From Azospira oryzae (lineage in GTDB: Bacteria > Pseudomonadota > Gammaproteobacteria > Burkholderiales > Rhodocyclaceae): 64,000 nucleotides of DNA. The notes under the pieces are model-generated. The model made no database searches. It had not been told where the DNA came from and worked only from the letters and a program-made list of their open reading frames with translations. Of the stretch, positions 48,003-56,558 are shown in pieces. The DNA is taken from contig NZ_SHKM01000003.1 of assembly GCF_004217225.1 (NCBI RefSeq), positions 62,001-126,000 of the forward strand, in the 5' to 3' direction. The translations under genes and the position numbers were made by a program. The stretch's first letter is position 1. Every line of letters begins with the position of its first letter.

Positions 48003-48494
48003 ATGCAACAGCTCGTCGAAATGTCCATGTACCAGTTGGGGCAGATCTTTCTCTTCCCCACCCTGGCCCTGGTGTCCCTGCTTTTCCTCTACGCCTTCTG
48101 GCTGCTCGGCCATTTCGCCCTGCAGGCCTGGCAGCGCCGAAACGGCGGCGGCCGGCCCCTGCTGGCCCGCTTCCGCGAGGCGCCCAACCTCAACGGCGAC
48201 GAGCTGGACGTGTACGCCCACACCCTGCTCGAGGCGCCGCGCATCGCCAGCCGGGTGACGCCCATGCTGGGCCTGGTGGCTACCATGATCCCCATGGGCC
48301 CGGCCCTCAAATCCCTCTCCGACGGCAACCTGGCCCAGGTCTCGGAAAACCTCATGGTGGCCTTCTCCGCCGTGATCCTGGCCCTCATCGCCGCCTCCAT
48401 CACCTACTGGATCGTCAATGTGCGGCGCCGCTGGCTGGCGGAGGAACTGCTGGAAGTGGAAGCCCTGCGGCAGCGGGCGGGGAGTGTTGCATGA
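48003..48494 (+). CDS. MotA/TolQ/ExbB-type proton channel protein, second copy
   Basis: 163 aa with three hydrophobic helices (about 13-33, 85-105 and 112-137) and the channel motif TPMLGLVATMIPMGPALKSLSDGN, followed by VAFSAVILALIAASITYWI. I start at the ATG at 48003, which has AGGAG six bases upstream, rather than at 47958. It overlaps the DUF2149 gene by 4 bp and is shorter than ExbB of the tonB set. Such a pair regularly accompanies CobN-like proteins in Bacteroidetes and archaea; presumably it energises a step of that pathway. Confidence 0.87.
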   Translation: MQQLVEMSMYQLGQIFLFPTLALVSLLFLYAFWLLGHFALQAWQRRNGGGRPLLARFREAPNLNGDELDVYAHTLLEAPRIASRVTPMLGLVATMIPMGPALKSLSDGNLAQVSENLMVAFSAVILALIAASITYWIVNVRRRWLAEELLEVEALRQRAGSVA

Positions 48495-48817
48495 GCCTCA
48501 AGCTGCTGCACGAACCGGAGACCGAGGACCCCATCCTCTCGGTGGTGAACCTGATCGACATCTTCCTCGTCATCATCGCCGCCCTGCTCGTCACCGTGGC
48601 CCAGAACCCGGTGCTCAACCCCTTCTCCAAGCAGGACGTGACGGTCATCACCGACCCGGGCAAGCCCACCATGGAGATGGTGATCAAGAAGGGCGAGAAG
48701 ATCGAACGCTACAAGGCCAGCGGCAACATCGGCCAGGGCGAGGGGGCCAAGGCCGGCGTCGCCTACCGCATGAAGGACGGTTCCATGGTGTACGTCCCCG
48801 AAGGGGAAGGCCAGTAG
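48491..48817 (+). CDS. DUF2149 protein (ExbD/MotB-like partner)
   Basis: 108 aa with a single N-terminal membrane helix in PILSVVNLIDIFLVIIAALLV, where the Asp aligns with the proton-site Asp of ExbD/MotB, and a short periplasmic basic domain (QDVTVITDPGKPTMEMVIKKG). It overlaps its ExbB-like partner by 4 bp. Family DUF2149; no experimental function that I know. Confidence 0.88.
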   Translation: MSLKLLHEPETEDPILSVVNLIDIFLVIIAALLVTVAQNPVLNPFSKQDVTVITDPGKPTMEMVIKKGEKIERYKASGNIGQGEGAKAGVAYRMKDGSMVYVPEGEGQ

Positions 48818-48821
48818 TCCG

Positions 48822-49541
48822 ATGCACCCTCACACCCTGCTGGAATGCCTGCTCGCCCGCCGTTTTGCCGTCGAATACCAGCCCCTGGTCTGTCCCGCCA
48901 GCGGCGACAGCCTGGGCTGGGAGGCCCTGGCCCGCTTCAGCGCCGCCGACGGCACGCCCCTGCCGCCGGACCTGGTGTTCCAGGCCCTGCACCACGACCC
49001 CCTGCTGCTCTTCCACACCGAACTGGAGACCAAGCGCCTGCAGCTTTCCCTGGCGCCGCCGGAGGGCCTGCTGTTCGTCAACCTGGACCCGGACAGCTTC
49101 GCCGCCGGCCACGGCCCGGACGGACGCAACGCCTTCACCGAGCTCTTCCTGCCGCACCGGCAGCGGCTGGTGGTGGAGGTCATCGAGAACCTGGACATGG
49201 GCGACGTGGCCCTCTCCCATCAACTGGTGGAGGAGCTGAAGGCCGACGGCGTCCTGCTGGCCATGGATGACCTGGCCGCCTCCCGGGGTCTCATTTCCTT
49301 CGCCGCCCTCAACGATTCCGCCTATCTCAAGTTCGACCGCTCCTGGCTGGCCGACTCGCCGGAACGGGAGCGGCGCACCGCCATCCTCTCCTGGACCCTG
49401 CCCGCCGCCCGCAGCCTGGGCGTGCGCACCGTGCTCGAGGGGGTGGAGACCGCCAACGACCTGAAGCTGGCCCGGCGCCTGGGTTTCGACCTGGTGCAAG
49501 GTTTCCTTTTCCGCGACCGCTTCCGTCGCGCCGAGGCCTGA
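48822..49541 (+). CDS. Stand-alone EAL-domain protein (c-di-GMP phosphodiesterase candidate)
   Basis: The 239-aa protein is an EAL domain without sensor: WEALARF (EAL), FVNLDPDSF, LVVEVIENL, LLAMDDLAASRG (catalytic DDxA/G region), YLKFDRSWL, VLEGVET and GFDLVQGFLF are all recognisable. The catalytic Glu, Asp-Asp and final Glu are present, so hydrolysis of c-di-GMP is plausible, although KFD replaces the usual KID. It lies 4 bp after the DUF2149 gene and 1 bp before the FecI-like sigma gene, tying c-di-GMP to iron/heme control by position. Confidence 0.88.
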   Translation: MHPHTLLECLLARRFAVEYQPLVCPASGDSLGWEALARFSAADGTPLPPDLVFQALHHDPLLLFHTELETKRLQLSLAPPEGLLFVNLDPDSFAAGHGPDGRNAFTELFLPHRQRLVVEVIENLDMGDVALSHQLVEELKADGVLLAMDDLAASRGLISFAALNDSAYLKFDRSWLADSPERERRTAILSWTLPAARSLGVRTVLEGVETANDLKLARRLGFDLVQGFLFRDRFRRAEA

Positions 49542-49542
49542 C

Positions 49543-50049
49543 ATGCCCCCCAGCGATTCCCTGCTTTCCCGCATCTACCTGGAAAACTACCGGGAGATCG
49601 TGGATTTCCTCTCCCTGCGCACCGGCTGCCGCCATGCCGCCCAGGACTGCGCCCAGGATTGCTGGTTCAAGCTGTGCAAGGCCCGCCCGGCGGAGCCGGT
49701 GGACAACGGCCGCAGCTACGTCTTCCGCGTCGCCGCCAACATCGCCGTGGACTGGCACCGCAGCAACGGCCGGGAACTGCGCCTGCAGGCCGACTACGCC
49801 GCCAGCGGCGACCCCACGGCCACCAGCCCCGACACCCTGGAGACGGTGCAGCAGCGGCGCAACCTGGAGCGCCTGGAAGCCATCATCCGGGCCCTGCCGC
49901 CGCGCACCGTGGAGGTCTTCGTGCTCAACCGGCTGGAGGGCCTCACCTACACGGAAACGGCAAAGCGTCTGGGTATTTCAGCTTCCGCCGTGGAAAAGCA
50001 CATCGCCCGGGTGCTGCTGCAATGTCTGCCCATCCTGGAGGAGATGTGA
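49543..50049 (+). CDS. ECF sigma factor, FecI type
   Basis: 168 aa with sigma region 2 (CRHAAQDCAQDCWFKL, SYVFRVAANIAVDWHR) and region 4 (LPPRTVEVFVLNRLEGLTYTETAKRLGIS, SAVEKHIARVLLQCL). FecI-type sigma factors are activated by the FecR anti-sigma protein when a siderophore or heme-loaded receptor signals across the membrane. The stop codon overlaps the ATG of the following fecR-like gene (ATGA type). Confidence 0.93.
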   Translation: MPPSDSLLSRIYLENYREIVDFLSLRTGCRHAAQDCAQDCWFKLCKARPAEPVDNGRSYVFRVAANIAVDWHRSNGRELRLQADYAASGDPTATSPDTLETVQQRRNLERLEAIIRALPPRTVEVFVLNRLEGLTYTETAKRLGISASAVEKHIARVLLQCLPILEEM

Positions 50050-50981
50050 TGCCGCGCCTGCCGCCCCCCCGCGCCCTGGAACAGGCCTCCCGCTGGATCG
50101 CCCGCCAGGGGGCCGACGACTACGATGCCGCGGCGGAGGCGGATTTCGCCGCCTGGTATGGCGCCGCGGCGGAAAACGCCCGGGCCTACGAGCAGATCCG
50201 CCGCCTCTGGGGCACCCTCGGCCAGGTGCAGCGGCAACGCCTGCAGCCGCCCCGGGGGCGCCGCCACGCGGCGGCCGGCGCCGTCAGCCTGGCCCTGCTC
50301 CTGGGCAGCCTGCCCTGGCTGCCGGAATGGTGGCTCGCCGCCCGGGCCGACCACCTGGCGGAGCTGGGCGGCAACCGCCACATCGAGCTGGCCGACGGCT
50401 CCCGGGTGGTCCTGGAATCGGGCAGCGCCCTGCGCGTGCGCCTGGGCCAGGCAGGGCGGGAGGTGGAGCTGCTGCGGGGCCGGGCCCTCTTCGAAGTGGC
50501 GCGCCAGCCCCAGGGCGAAGGCTTCGCCCCCTTCTCCGTCGCCGTCGGCGAAACCCGGGCCACCGCCCTGGGCACCCGCTACCAGGTGGAAAAGCTGGCG
50601 GGGGAAACCGTGGTGACGGTGCTCGAAAGCCGGGTCGCCGTGCATTGCGGCGATTGCCAGGAAGGCCCGCGGGAAGCGGTACTGGGGCCGGGGGACATGG
50701 CCCGGGTGGGCCCCGGCGGCCTGGAAACGGCCCGGGCTCCGGCCGGCGCCGATGCCTGGAGCGACGGCATGCTGGCCTTCGACCGCCAGCCCTTTGCCGT
50801 GGCCGCCGACCAGCTGCAGCGCTACCTGCCCCAGAAGGTGCTGCTGCTGAGCCAGGCGGCGCAGCAGCAGCTGGTCTCGGGCACGGTGGACCCGGCCCGG
50901 CCCGAGGCCGCCCTCGGCCTGCTGGCCAGGGGCGCCGGCCTGCAGGTGACCCGCCTGCCGGGGCTGTTGCTGGTGCGATGA
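50049..50981 (+). CDS. FecR-family transmembrane sigma regulator
   Basis: 310 aa: N-terminal anti-sigma domain (ASRWIARQGADDYD, DFAAWYGAAAENARAYEQI), one membrane helix (about 75-93, AAGAVSLALLLGSLPWLPEW), a FecR periplasmic domain (HIELADGSRVVLESGSALRV, LGTRYQVEKLAGETVVTVL) and a C-terminal STN-like region contacting the receptor signalling domain. Start at 50049 overlaps the sigma-factor stop. It transmits the signal from the receptor encoded next to the FecI-like sigma. Confidence 0.92.
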   Translation: MPRLPPPRALEQASRWIARQGADDYDAAAEADFAAWYGAAAENARAYEQIRRLWGTLGQVQRQRLQPPRGRRHAAAGAVSLALLLGSLPWLPEWWLAARADHLAELGGNRHIELADGSRVVLESGSALRVRLGQAGREVELLRGRALFEVARQPQGEGFAPFSVAVGETRATALGTRYQVEKLAGETVVTVLESRVAVHCGDCQEGPREAVLGPGDMARVGPGGLETARAPAGADAWSDGMLAFDRQPFAVAADQLQRYLPQKVLLLSQAAQQQLVSGTVDPARPEAALGLLARGAGLQVTRLPGLLLVR

Positions 50982-51059
50982 AAAAAAATCCGACCCGGGG
51001 GTGGGGTGTACCGGGCCGGCAGACGTCCTACGGAAAAGAACCATTTTTCCGGAGTCATC

Positions 51060-53891
51060 ATGCGCCCCCAGAATCCCCTCTCCTCCCCGGTGCCCCTGCC
51101 CCGCCTGCGGCCCCTGGCCCTGGCCGTGGCCCTGCTCTCGCCCCTGGCGGCCCTGCCGCTGCAGGCGGCGGAGGCGCCGGCCGCCGGCATTGCCGTGCGC
51201 CTCGACATTCCGGCCCAGGCTCTGGGGCCGGCCCTGATCGAGCTGGGCCGCCAGACCCGCCTGCAGATCAGCTTCCCGCCGGCCCTGGTGGAAGGCCGCC
51301 GTTCCGCTGCCGTCAGCGGCAGCCTGCCACCCCTGCAGGCCCTGGAACGCCTGCTGGCCGGCACCCGCATCGGCTACCGCAGCACCGGCAGCAACACGGT
51401 GCTGCTGGAGGCCCTGCCGACACTGGCGCGGCCGGCGACGCCCATCCTCCCCGCCGCCCCTGCGGACCGTCATTTGCCTGAAGTGAAGGTGGTGGACCAG
51501 CGGGACCCCTTTCTCGGCGGCCGCACCATCGACGAGGAACTGATCCGCAGCTTCCCCGCCGGCAACGGCGACGCCACCAGCCTGCTGAAGATGCACCCGG
51601 GGGTGCAGTTCAGCGAGACCCGCATGCAGAGCAAGCGCCAGGGGGAAATCGCGCCCCAGGACATCTCCATCAACGGCGCCAAGTACTACCAGAACCTGTT
51701 CCAGGTGGACGGGGCCCGCATCAACAACGACATCGACCCCACCTCCAACAACCCCAACCACTACGCCAACCCGCCCAGCGCCGCCCAGGGCATCGCCCTG
51801 GACACCAGCCTCATCTGCAAGCTGCAGATCGCCGACAGCAACGTCTCGGCCCGCTACGGCGGCTTCAACGGCGGCGTGGTCAATGTGGATACCTGCGACC
51901 CCACGGCCGAGCTGAGCGGGGCCATGAGCGTGCAGTACACCAGCAGCAACTGGACCAAGCTGATCGTGGACGAGCAGGACTACCAGTCCTTCCAGGAATC
52001 CAGCGATTACACGGCCCAACCCAAATTCCGCAAGATCTTCTACAAGGGCAACGTCAGCGGCCACCTCACGGAAAACTGGGGCGTCACCGCCGCCTTCAGC
52101 CGCCGTACCTCCGACATTCCCCTGCACGCCTACGGCAGCGCCGGCAACACAACGGACGCCTCGGCCAAGACCCAGACCCGGCAGATCGACAACCTGTGGC
52201 TGAAGAACGTCATCAACATCTCGCCGGACACCCGGCTGCGGGTGACGGTGGTGGATGCGCCGGGAGAGGACCATTACTTCATCAAGAACCAGAAGGATTC
52301 CGGCTTCACCCTGACCTCCGGCGGCCAGCAGTTGCAGGCGGCCCTGGAGCACCGCATGACGACCGGCAAATGGTTCGTCCAGGCTGGCTACACCACGGCC
52401 GACAGCTCCCGCCGCAGCGAAACCAATTACCAGAAGTCCTGGCGCCCCTCCACCGACAAGAACTGGAATCCCTCCCCCACCGCCACCACCGAAGTGGAAG
52501 GCTCCTGGGGCAATGTGGACCAGACCTCCGAGGCCGCCTCCCTGCAGGCCCGCTTCGAATCCATCGCCCTGGCCCTGGGGCCCACGGCCCACCGCTTCAT
52601 GGCCGGTGCCGAATTCGAGGCGGAGGAGGCCCGCTATGCCCGCCTCAACGACCACTATGTCTACCTGCCGGCCAATGCCAAGGCCACCACCACCTGCGCC
52701 CTGGCCAGCGGCGGCAGCGACAGCGACGCCTGCTCCCTGGGGGCGGTGAACTACACCGGCTTTGCCGGCAAGGGCCAGTACTTCAACAAGCGGGACGTAT
52801 ACCGGACCGGCGAGATCGCCCTGTCCACCAACAAGTTCGGCTACTTCCTGGAGGACGACGTCAGCTGGGCCCGCCTGCGTACCCGCTTCGGCCTGCGCGG
52901 CGACTGGGACGACTACATGGACAAGGCCACCCTGGCGCCCCGCTTCTCCCTCAACCTGGACGTGCTGGGGGACAACCGCACCAACGTCGTCCTGGGCCAG
53001 AACCGCTACTACGGCCGCTCCTTCTTCGGCTACCGCCTGCGGGAAGGCCGGGAGGCCCTGAAGATCACCGAGTCCCGCACCATCACCGCCGGCAAGATCA
53101 CCGACTGGGTGTACAGCGCGCCCAGCAGCGCCATCGTCAACCGCTTCAACGAAATCGACATTCCCTTCGACGACGAAAAAATGCTGGGCCTTTCCCAGCG
53201 CTTCGACGGCTGGCTGGCGGAGCTGAAGTTCATCAACCGGGAAGGCAAGGACCAGGTCACCCTGCGCACCCTGAAGAACAGCAGCACCAACAAGAACTAC
53301 TACGCCTACACCAACGACGGCCGCAACGAGACCGACATCACCACCCTGCTGCTGCGCTCCACCACCCCGTGGAAGCTGGCGGGTACCACCCACCAGTGGG
53401 AATTCGGCCTCGACATCACGGAGATCAAGAAGTCCCACACCGACATCGACACCTCCATCAGCCTCACCGACATGGACAAGTACATCCTCTACAACGGCCA
53501 GCTGGTGCGCTACGTGGACCGTCCCGCCGACAACTACAACCGGCCCAAGACCCTGCGCCTGACCACCCTGTCCAGCCTGCCGGCGTGGAACCTGACCATC
53601 ACCAACTTCTTCCGCCTCAAGAGCGGCTACAAGGCGGTGGTGAATACGGGCACCACCCAGACCATCAACGGCGAGAGCTATGCGGTGTGGCAGTCCCGCC
53701 AGTACCCGGGCACCCTCAGCTGGGACATGAACATCGGCTGGAGCAAGAAGGTCACCGGCACCCAGAGCATCTTCGCCAACCTGCGCATCGACAACGTGCT
53801 CAACCGCTCCATGCAGCTGGAGCCGGTCAACAACATCCCCCAGTACGAAACCGGCCGCCAGTTCTGGCTGGAACTCGGCTACCGCTTCTGA
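51060..53891 (+). CDS. TonB-dependent receptor with N-terminal signalling (STN) domain, FecA type
   Basis: The 943-aa precursor has a signal peptide (LRPLALAVALLSPLAALPLQA), an STN domain (about 45-130, IPAQALGPALIELGRQTRL, and GTRIGYRSTGSNTVLL), a TonB box region near VKVVDQRDPF, plug and barrel ending in YRF. The extended N-terminal domain is what FecR reads. ATG at 51060 with GGAG upstream; an earlier ATG at 51006 is less likely. The substrate is not predictable; in the plug CASKSQ-like codes are absent and KMHPGVQFSETRMQSKR is unusual, so it may not be a classical siderophore receptor. Confidence 0.92.
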   Translation: MRPQNPLSSPVPLPRLRPLALAVALLSPLAALPLQAAEAPAAGIAVRLDIPAQALGPALIELGRQTRLQISFPPALVEGRRSAAVSGSLPPLQALERLLAGTRIGYRSTGSNTVLLEALPTLARPATPILPAAPADRHLPEVKVVDQRDPFLGGRTIDEELIRSFPAGNGDATSLLKMHPGVQFSETRMQSKRQGEIAPQDISINGAKYYQNLFQVDGARINNDIDPTSNNPNHYANPPSAAQGIALDTSLICKLQIADSNVSARYGGFNGGVVNVDTCDPTAELSGAMSVQYTSSNWTKLIVDEQDYQSFQESSDYTAQPKFRKIFYKGNVSGHLTENWGVTAAFSRRTSDIPLHAYGSAGNTTDASAKTQTRQIDNLWLKNVINISPDTRLRVTVVDAPGEDHYFIKNQKDSGFTLTSGGQQLQAALEHRMTTGKWFVQAGYTTADSSRRSETNYQKSWRPSTDKNWNPSPTATTEVEGSWGNVDQTSEAASLQARFESIALALGPTAHRFMAGAEFEAEEARYARLNDHYVYLPANAKATTTCALASGGSDSDACSLGAVNYTGFAGKGQYFNKRDVYRTGEIALSTNKFGYFLEDDVSWARLRTRFGLRGDWDDYMDKATLAPRFSLNLDVLGDNRTNVVLGQNRYYGRSFFGYRLREGREALKITESRTITAGKITDWVYSAPSSAIVNRFNEIDIPFDDEKMLGLSQRFDGWLAELKFINREGKDQVTLRTLKNSSTNKNYYAYTNDGRNETDITTLLLRSTTPWKLAGTTHQWEFGLDITEIKKSHTDIDTSISLTDMDKYILYNGQLVRYVDRPADNYNRPKTLRLTTLSSLPAWNLTITNFFRLKSGYKAVVNTGTTQTINGESYAVWQSRQYPGTLSWDMNIGWSKKVTGTQSIFANLRIDNVLNRSMQLEPVNNIPQYETGRQFWLELGYRF

Positions 53892-53899
53892 GGCCCGCC

Positions 53900-55009
53900 A
53901 TGAACATCACACCGCTTTCCAAGCCCCTCCTCCTCACTCTGCTGCTGGCGGCCGGCCCGGCCCTGGCCGCCGCCCCCGACATCGCCTGCCGCAGCAATGG
54001 CAGCTGGGACAACGCCTGCCTGCGCCGGCTCTACCAGGGCGCCCCCGGCACCTGGCCCAAGCCCCAGGTGGATGCGGGCGTGGCCTGGCAGGAAATGGCG
54101 CCGGTGCCCGCCGTGGCACCCACCGAAAGCCCCCGCCAGGCCGCCCGGGTGGCCCTGGGCCGGGCCCTCTTCTTCGACCCCCGCCTCTCCGCCAAGGGCC
54201 AGGTTTCCTGCGCCTCCTGCCACCAGCCGGAAAAATCCTTCACCGACGGCAAGCCCCTGGCCGTGGGCGAGGACCAGCTCATGGGCCGCCGCCGCACCCC
54301 GCCCCTCTTCGCCGCTCCCTTTGCCGCCAAGCTGTTCTGGGACGGCCGGGTGGACAGCCTGGAAGCCCAGGTGGTCGGCCCCATCGCCAACCCGGTGGAA
54401 ATGAACCACCCCATCGCCGCCGCCGTGGCAAGGGTCAACGGCCTGGAGGAGCACCGCAGCCTGATCCGGGCCGCCTTCGCCGCCCCCACCCTGGATGAGG
54501 CCCAGCTGGCCTGGGCCCTGGCCGACTTCGTGCGCAGCCTGCGCCCGCCCGCCACGGCCTTCGACCGTTTCCTGGCCGGGCGCCAGGACGCCTTTTCCGA
54601 CAAGGAGCTGCAGGGCCTGCACCTGTTCCGCACCCAGGCCCGCTGCATGAACTGCCACAACGGCCCCCTGCTCACCGACCACGGCTTCCACCACATCGGC
54701 CTCTCCTACTACGGCCGCCGCAACCAGGACCTGGGCCGCTTCGAGGTGACCCGGGAGAAGGCCGACCTGGGCGCCTTCCGCACCCCCAGCCTGCGGGGCG
54801 TGGCCCAGGCCGGGCCGTGGATGCACAACGGCGTTTTCCCCGACCTGAAGGGTCTGCTGCGCATGTACGGCAACGCCATGGGCAACCCCACGGCCAAGGC
54901 CGTGGCCGCCGGCGACCCCTACGCCCCGCCCCTGTCGCCCCTGATCCGCAAGCTGGAACTGAACGAGGCCGACGTAGAGGCCCTGGCCGCCTTCCTGCAG
55001 ACCCTTTAA
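53900..55009 (+). CDS. Di-heme cytochrome c peroxidase (MauG/CcpA/MbnH family)
   Basis: 369 aa with signal peptide (about 10-25, LLLTLLLAAGPALAA) and two CxxCH heme sites, CASCH (about residue 110) and CMNCH (about 252), with FFDPRLSAKGQVSC before the first. Members are periplasmic and either reduce H2O2 or, as MauG/MbnH, oxidise protein residues. It starts 8 bp after the FecA-type receptor, an arrangement that recalls but does not match methanobactin loci. Substrate unknown. Confidence 0.9.
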   Translation: MNITPLSKPLLLTLLLAAGPALAAAPDIACRSNGSWDNACLRRLYQGAPGTWPKPQVDAGVAWQEMAPVPAVAPTESPRQAARVALGRALFFDPRLSAKGQVSCASCHQPEKSFTDGKPLAVGEDQLMGRRRTPPLFAAPFAAKLFWDGRVDSLEAQVVGPIANPVEMNHPIAAAVARVNGLEEHRSLIRAAFAAPTLDEAQLAWALADFVRSLRPPATAFDRFLAGRQDAFSDKELQGLHLFRTQARCMNCHNGPLLTDHGFHHIGLSYYGRRNQDLGRFEVTREKADLGAFRTPSLRGVAQAGPWMHNGVFPDLKGLLRMYGNAMGNPTAKAVAAGDPYAPPLSPLIRKLELNEADVEALAAFLQTL

Positions 55010-55037
55010 GCTGCCCTACCCCGCCAGGAACACCGTC

Positions 55038-56456
55038 ATGACCCATACCGCCCCCCTCCGCCACGCCCTCTGGCTGGCCTTCTTCGCCATGGCATCCGCC
55101 GCCGCCAACGGGGACGCCGTCCTTACGCCGGGCCAGCCCCAGAGCGCCGCCCCGAGCCTATCCCTGGGCACGACCGGCCAGGGCAGCCTGGCCATGCGGG
55201 TTGCCGAGCGGCTGCCCTCCGTGGTGCAGATCCGCGTCCGCCGCAGCGAGGGCGTTGCCGCCGTCGCCGCCGCCAACACCGCGCCGGGCCTGCCGGTGCC
55301 GGACGGCACCGGCTCCGGTTTCGTCTTCGACGCCCAGGGCCATCTCCTGACCAACGCCCATGTGGTGCGCCGCGCCCGGCAGATACTGGTGATCGCCCCC
55401 AACGGCCAGGAGGTGGAAGCCAAGGTGGTGGGCAGCGACGACACCACCGACATCGCCGTGCTCAAGACCGCCGCCCCCCTGGCGCCGCCGGTGCCCCTGG
55501 GCAGCAGCAAGGAGCTGCGCCCCGGCGACCCGGTCTTCGCCGTCGGCTCGCCCTTCGGCCTGGCCCACAGCGTCAGCGCCGGCATCGTCAGCGCCAGCGG
55601 GCGCTTCCTGCCGAGCAATCCCCACGTGGCCTTCCTGCAGACCGATGCGGCCATCAACCCGGGCAATTCAGGCGGTCCCCTGTTCGACGCCGAGGGCCGG
55701 CTGGTGGGCATCAATTCCATGTCCTTCTCCCGCTCGGGCGGCTATACCAACATCGGCTTCGCCATCCCGGTGGAAGAGGCCCGGCGGGTGGCCGCCATCC
55801 TCATCCGGGACGGCCAGGTGAAGCGGGGCTGGCTCGGCGCCGAGCTGCAGGCGACGGAAACGGCGGCCCGGGCCCTGGGCCGGCAGCGGGGCGTGCTGGT
55901 GACCCGGGTCCATGCCGACACCCCGGCGGAAAAGGCCGGGCTGCAGGCCGGCGACCTGGTGATCGGCATCGCCGGCCGGCCCCTGGCCGACGGCGGCGAC
56001 CTGCACCGCTTCCTCGCCGCCGCCGCCCCGGGCGACCGGCTGGAGCTGGAACTGTGGCGCCAGCAGCAGTCCCGCAGCGTGCGGGTGGTCCTGGGGGAAA
56101 AGCGGGAAGTGCCGCGCCCCGCCACCAACCTGGCCGCCTACGACCCGGCCCGCAGCCTGGGTCTGGTGCTGCAGGAACTGCCGGGCAAGGGCGGCCTGCG
56201 CATCCTCGCCGTCCAGGGCATCGCCGAGCAGAACGGGCTGGACCCGGGAGACGAAATCGACAGCCTGGACGGCCAGCCGGTGAAGGATATCCACGATCTC
56301 AACCTGGCCCTGGGCCGCATCCCCAACCGGGAGATGGGCCTGCTCGGCATCCGCCGCCAGGGCCGGGCCTTGGTGCTGCCCCTGGGGCCCCGGCCCCAGG
56401 TGGGCACCACCAGCACGACCGCCCCCGGCCAGCCCCGCAGCACCACCGACGACTGA
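55038..56456 (+). CDS. HtrA/DegP-type periplasmic serine protease with two PDZ domains
   Basis: The 472-aa protein has a signal peptide (about 8-24), a trypsin-like domain with the triad in LTNAHVV (His), TTDIAVLK (Asp) and INPGNSGGPLF (Ser), and two PDZ domains (about 265-350 and 370-455: LQAGDLVIGIAGRPLADGG, GLDPGDEIDSLDGQPVKD). It degrades misfolded periplasmic proteins. It follows the cytochrome c peroxidase by 28 bp and could be part of that transcript or a separate gene. Confidence 0.93.
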   Translation: MTHTAPLRHALWLAFFAMASAAANGDAVLTPGQPQSAAPSLSLGTTGQGSLAMRVAERLPSVVQIRVRRSEGVAAVAAANTAPGLPVPDGTGSGFVFDAQGHLLTNAHVVRRARQILVIAPNGQEVEAKVVGSDDTTDIAVLKTAAPLAPPVPLGSSKELRPGDPVFAVGSPFGLAHSVSAGIVSASGRFLPSNPHVAFLQTDAAINPGNSGGPLFDAEGRLVGINSMSFSRSGGYTNIGFAIPVEEARRVAAILIRDGQVKRGWLGAELQATETAARALGRQRGVLVTRVHADTPAEKAGLQAGDLVIGIAGRPLADGGDLHRFLAAAAPGDRLELELWRQQQSRSVRVVLGEKREVPRPATNLAAYDPARSLGLVLQELPGKGGLRILAVQGIAEQNGLDPGDEIDSLDGQPVKDIHDLNLALGRIPNREMGLLGIRRQGRALVLPLGPRPQVGTTSTTAPGQPRSTTDD

Positions 56457-56558
56457 GCCGGCGCCACCGCTGCCTCCGCCCCGACCCGGGCGCGGTGGCA
56501 GCGGCAGCGCCGATTTGCCGGTAAAGTTTGTCCTATCGCCTCTCGCCCCCATTCCGCC

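Noticed and set aside
49543-55009. Naming the FecIRA-diheme block a methanobactin locus
   Set aside because: There is no MbnP gene, no precursor peptide and no MbnB/C; only the general order is similar.
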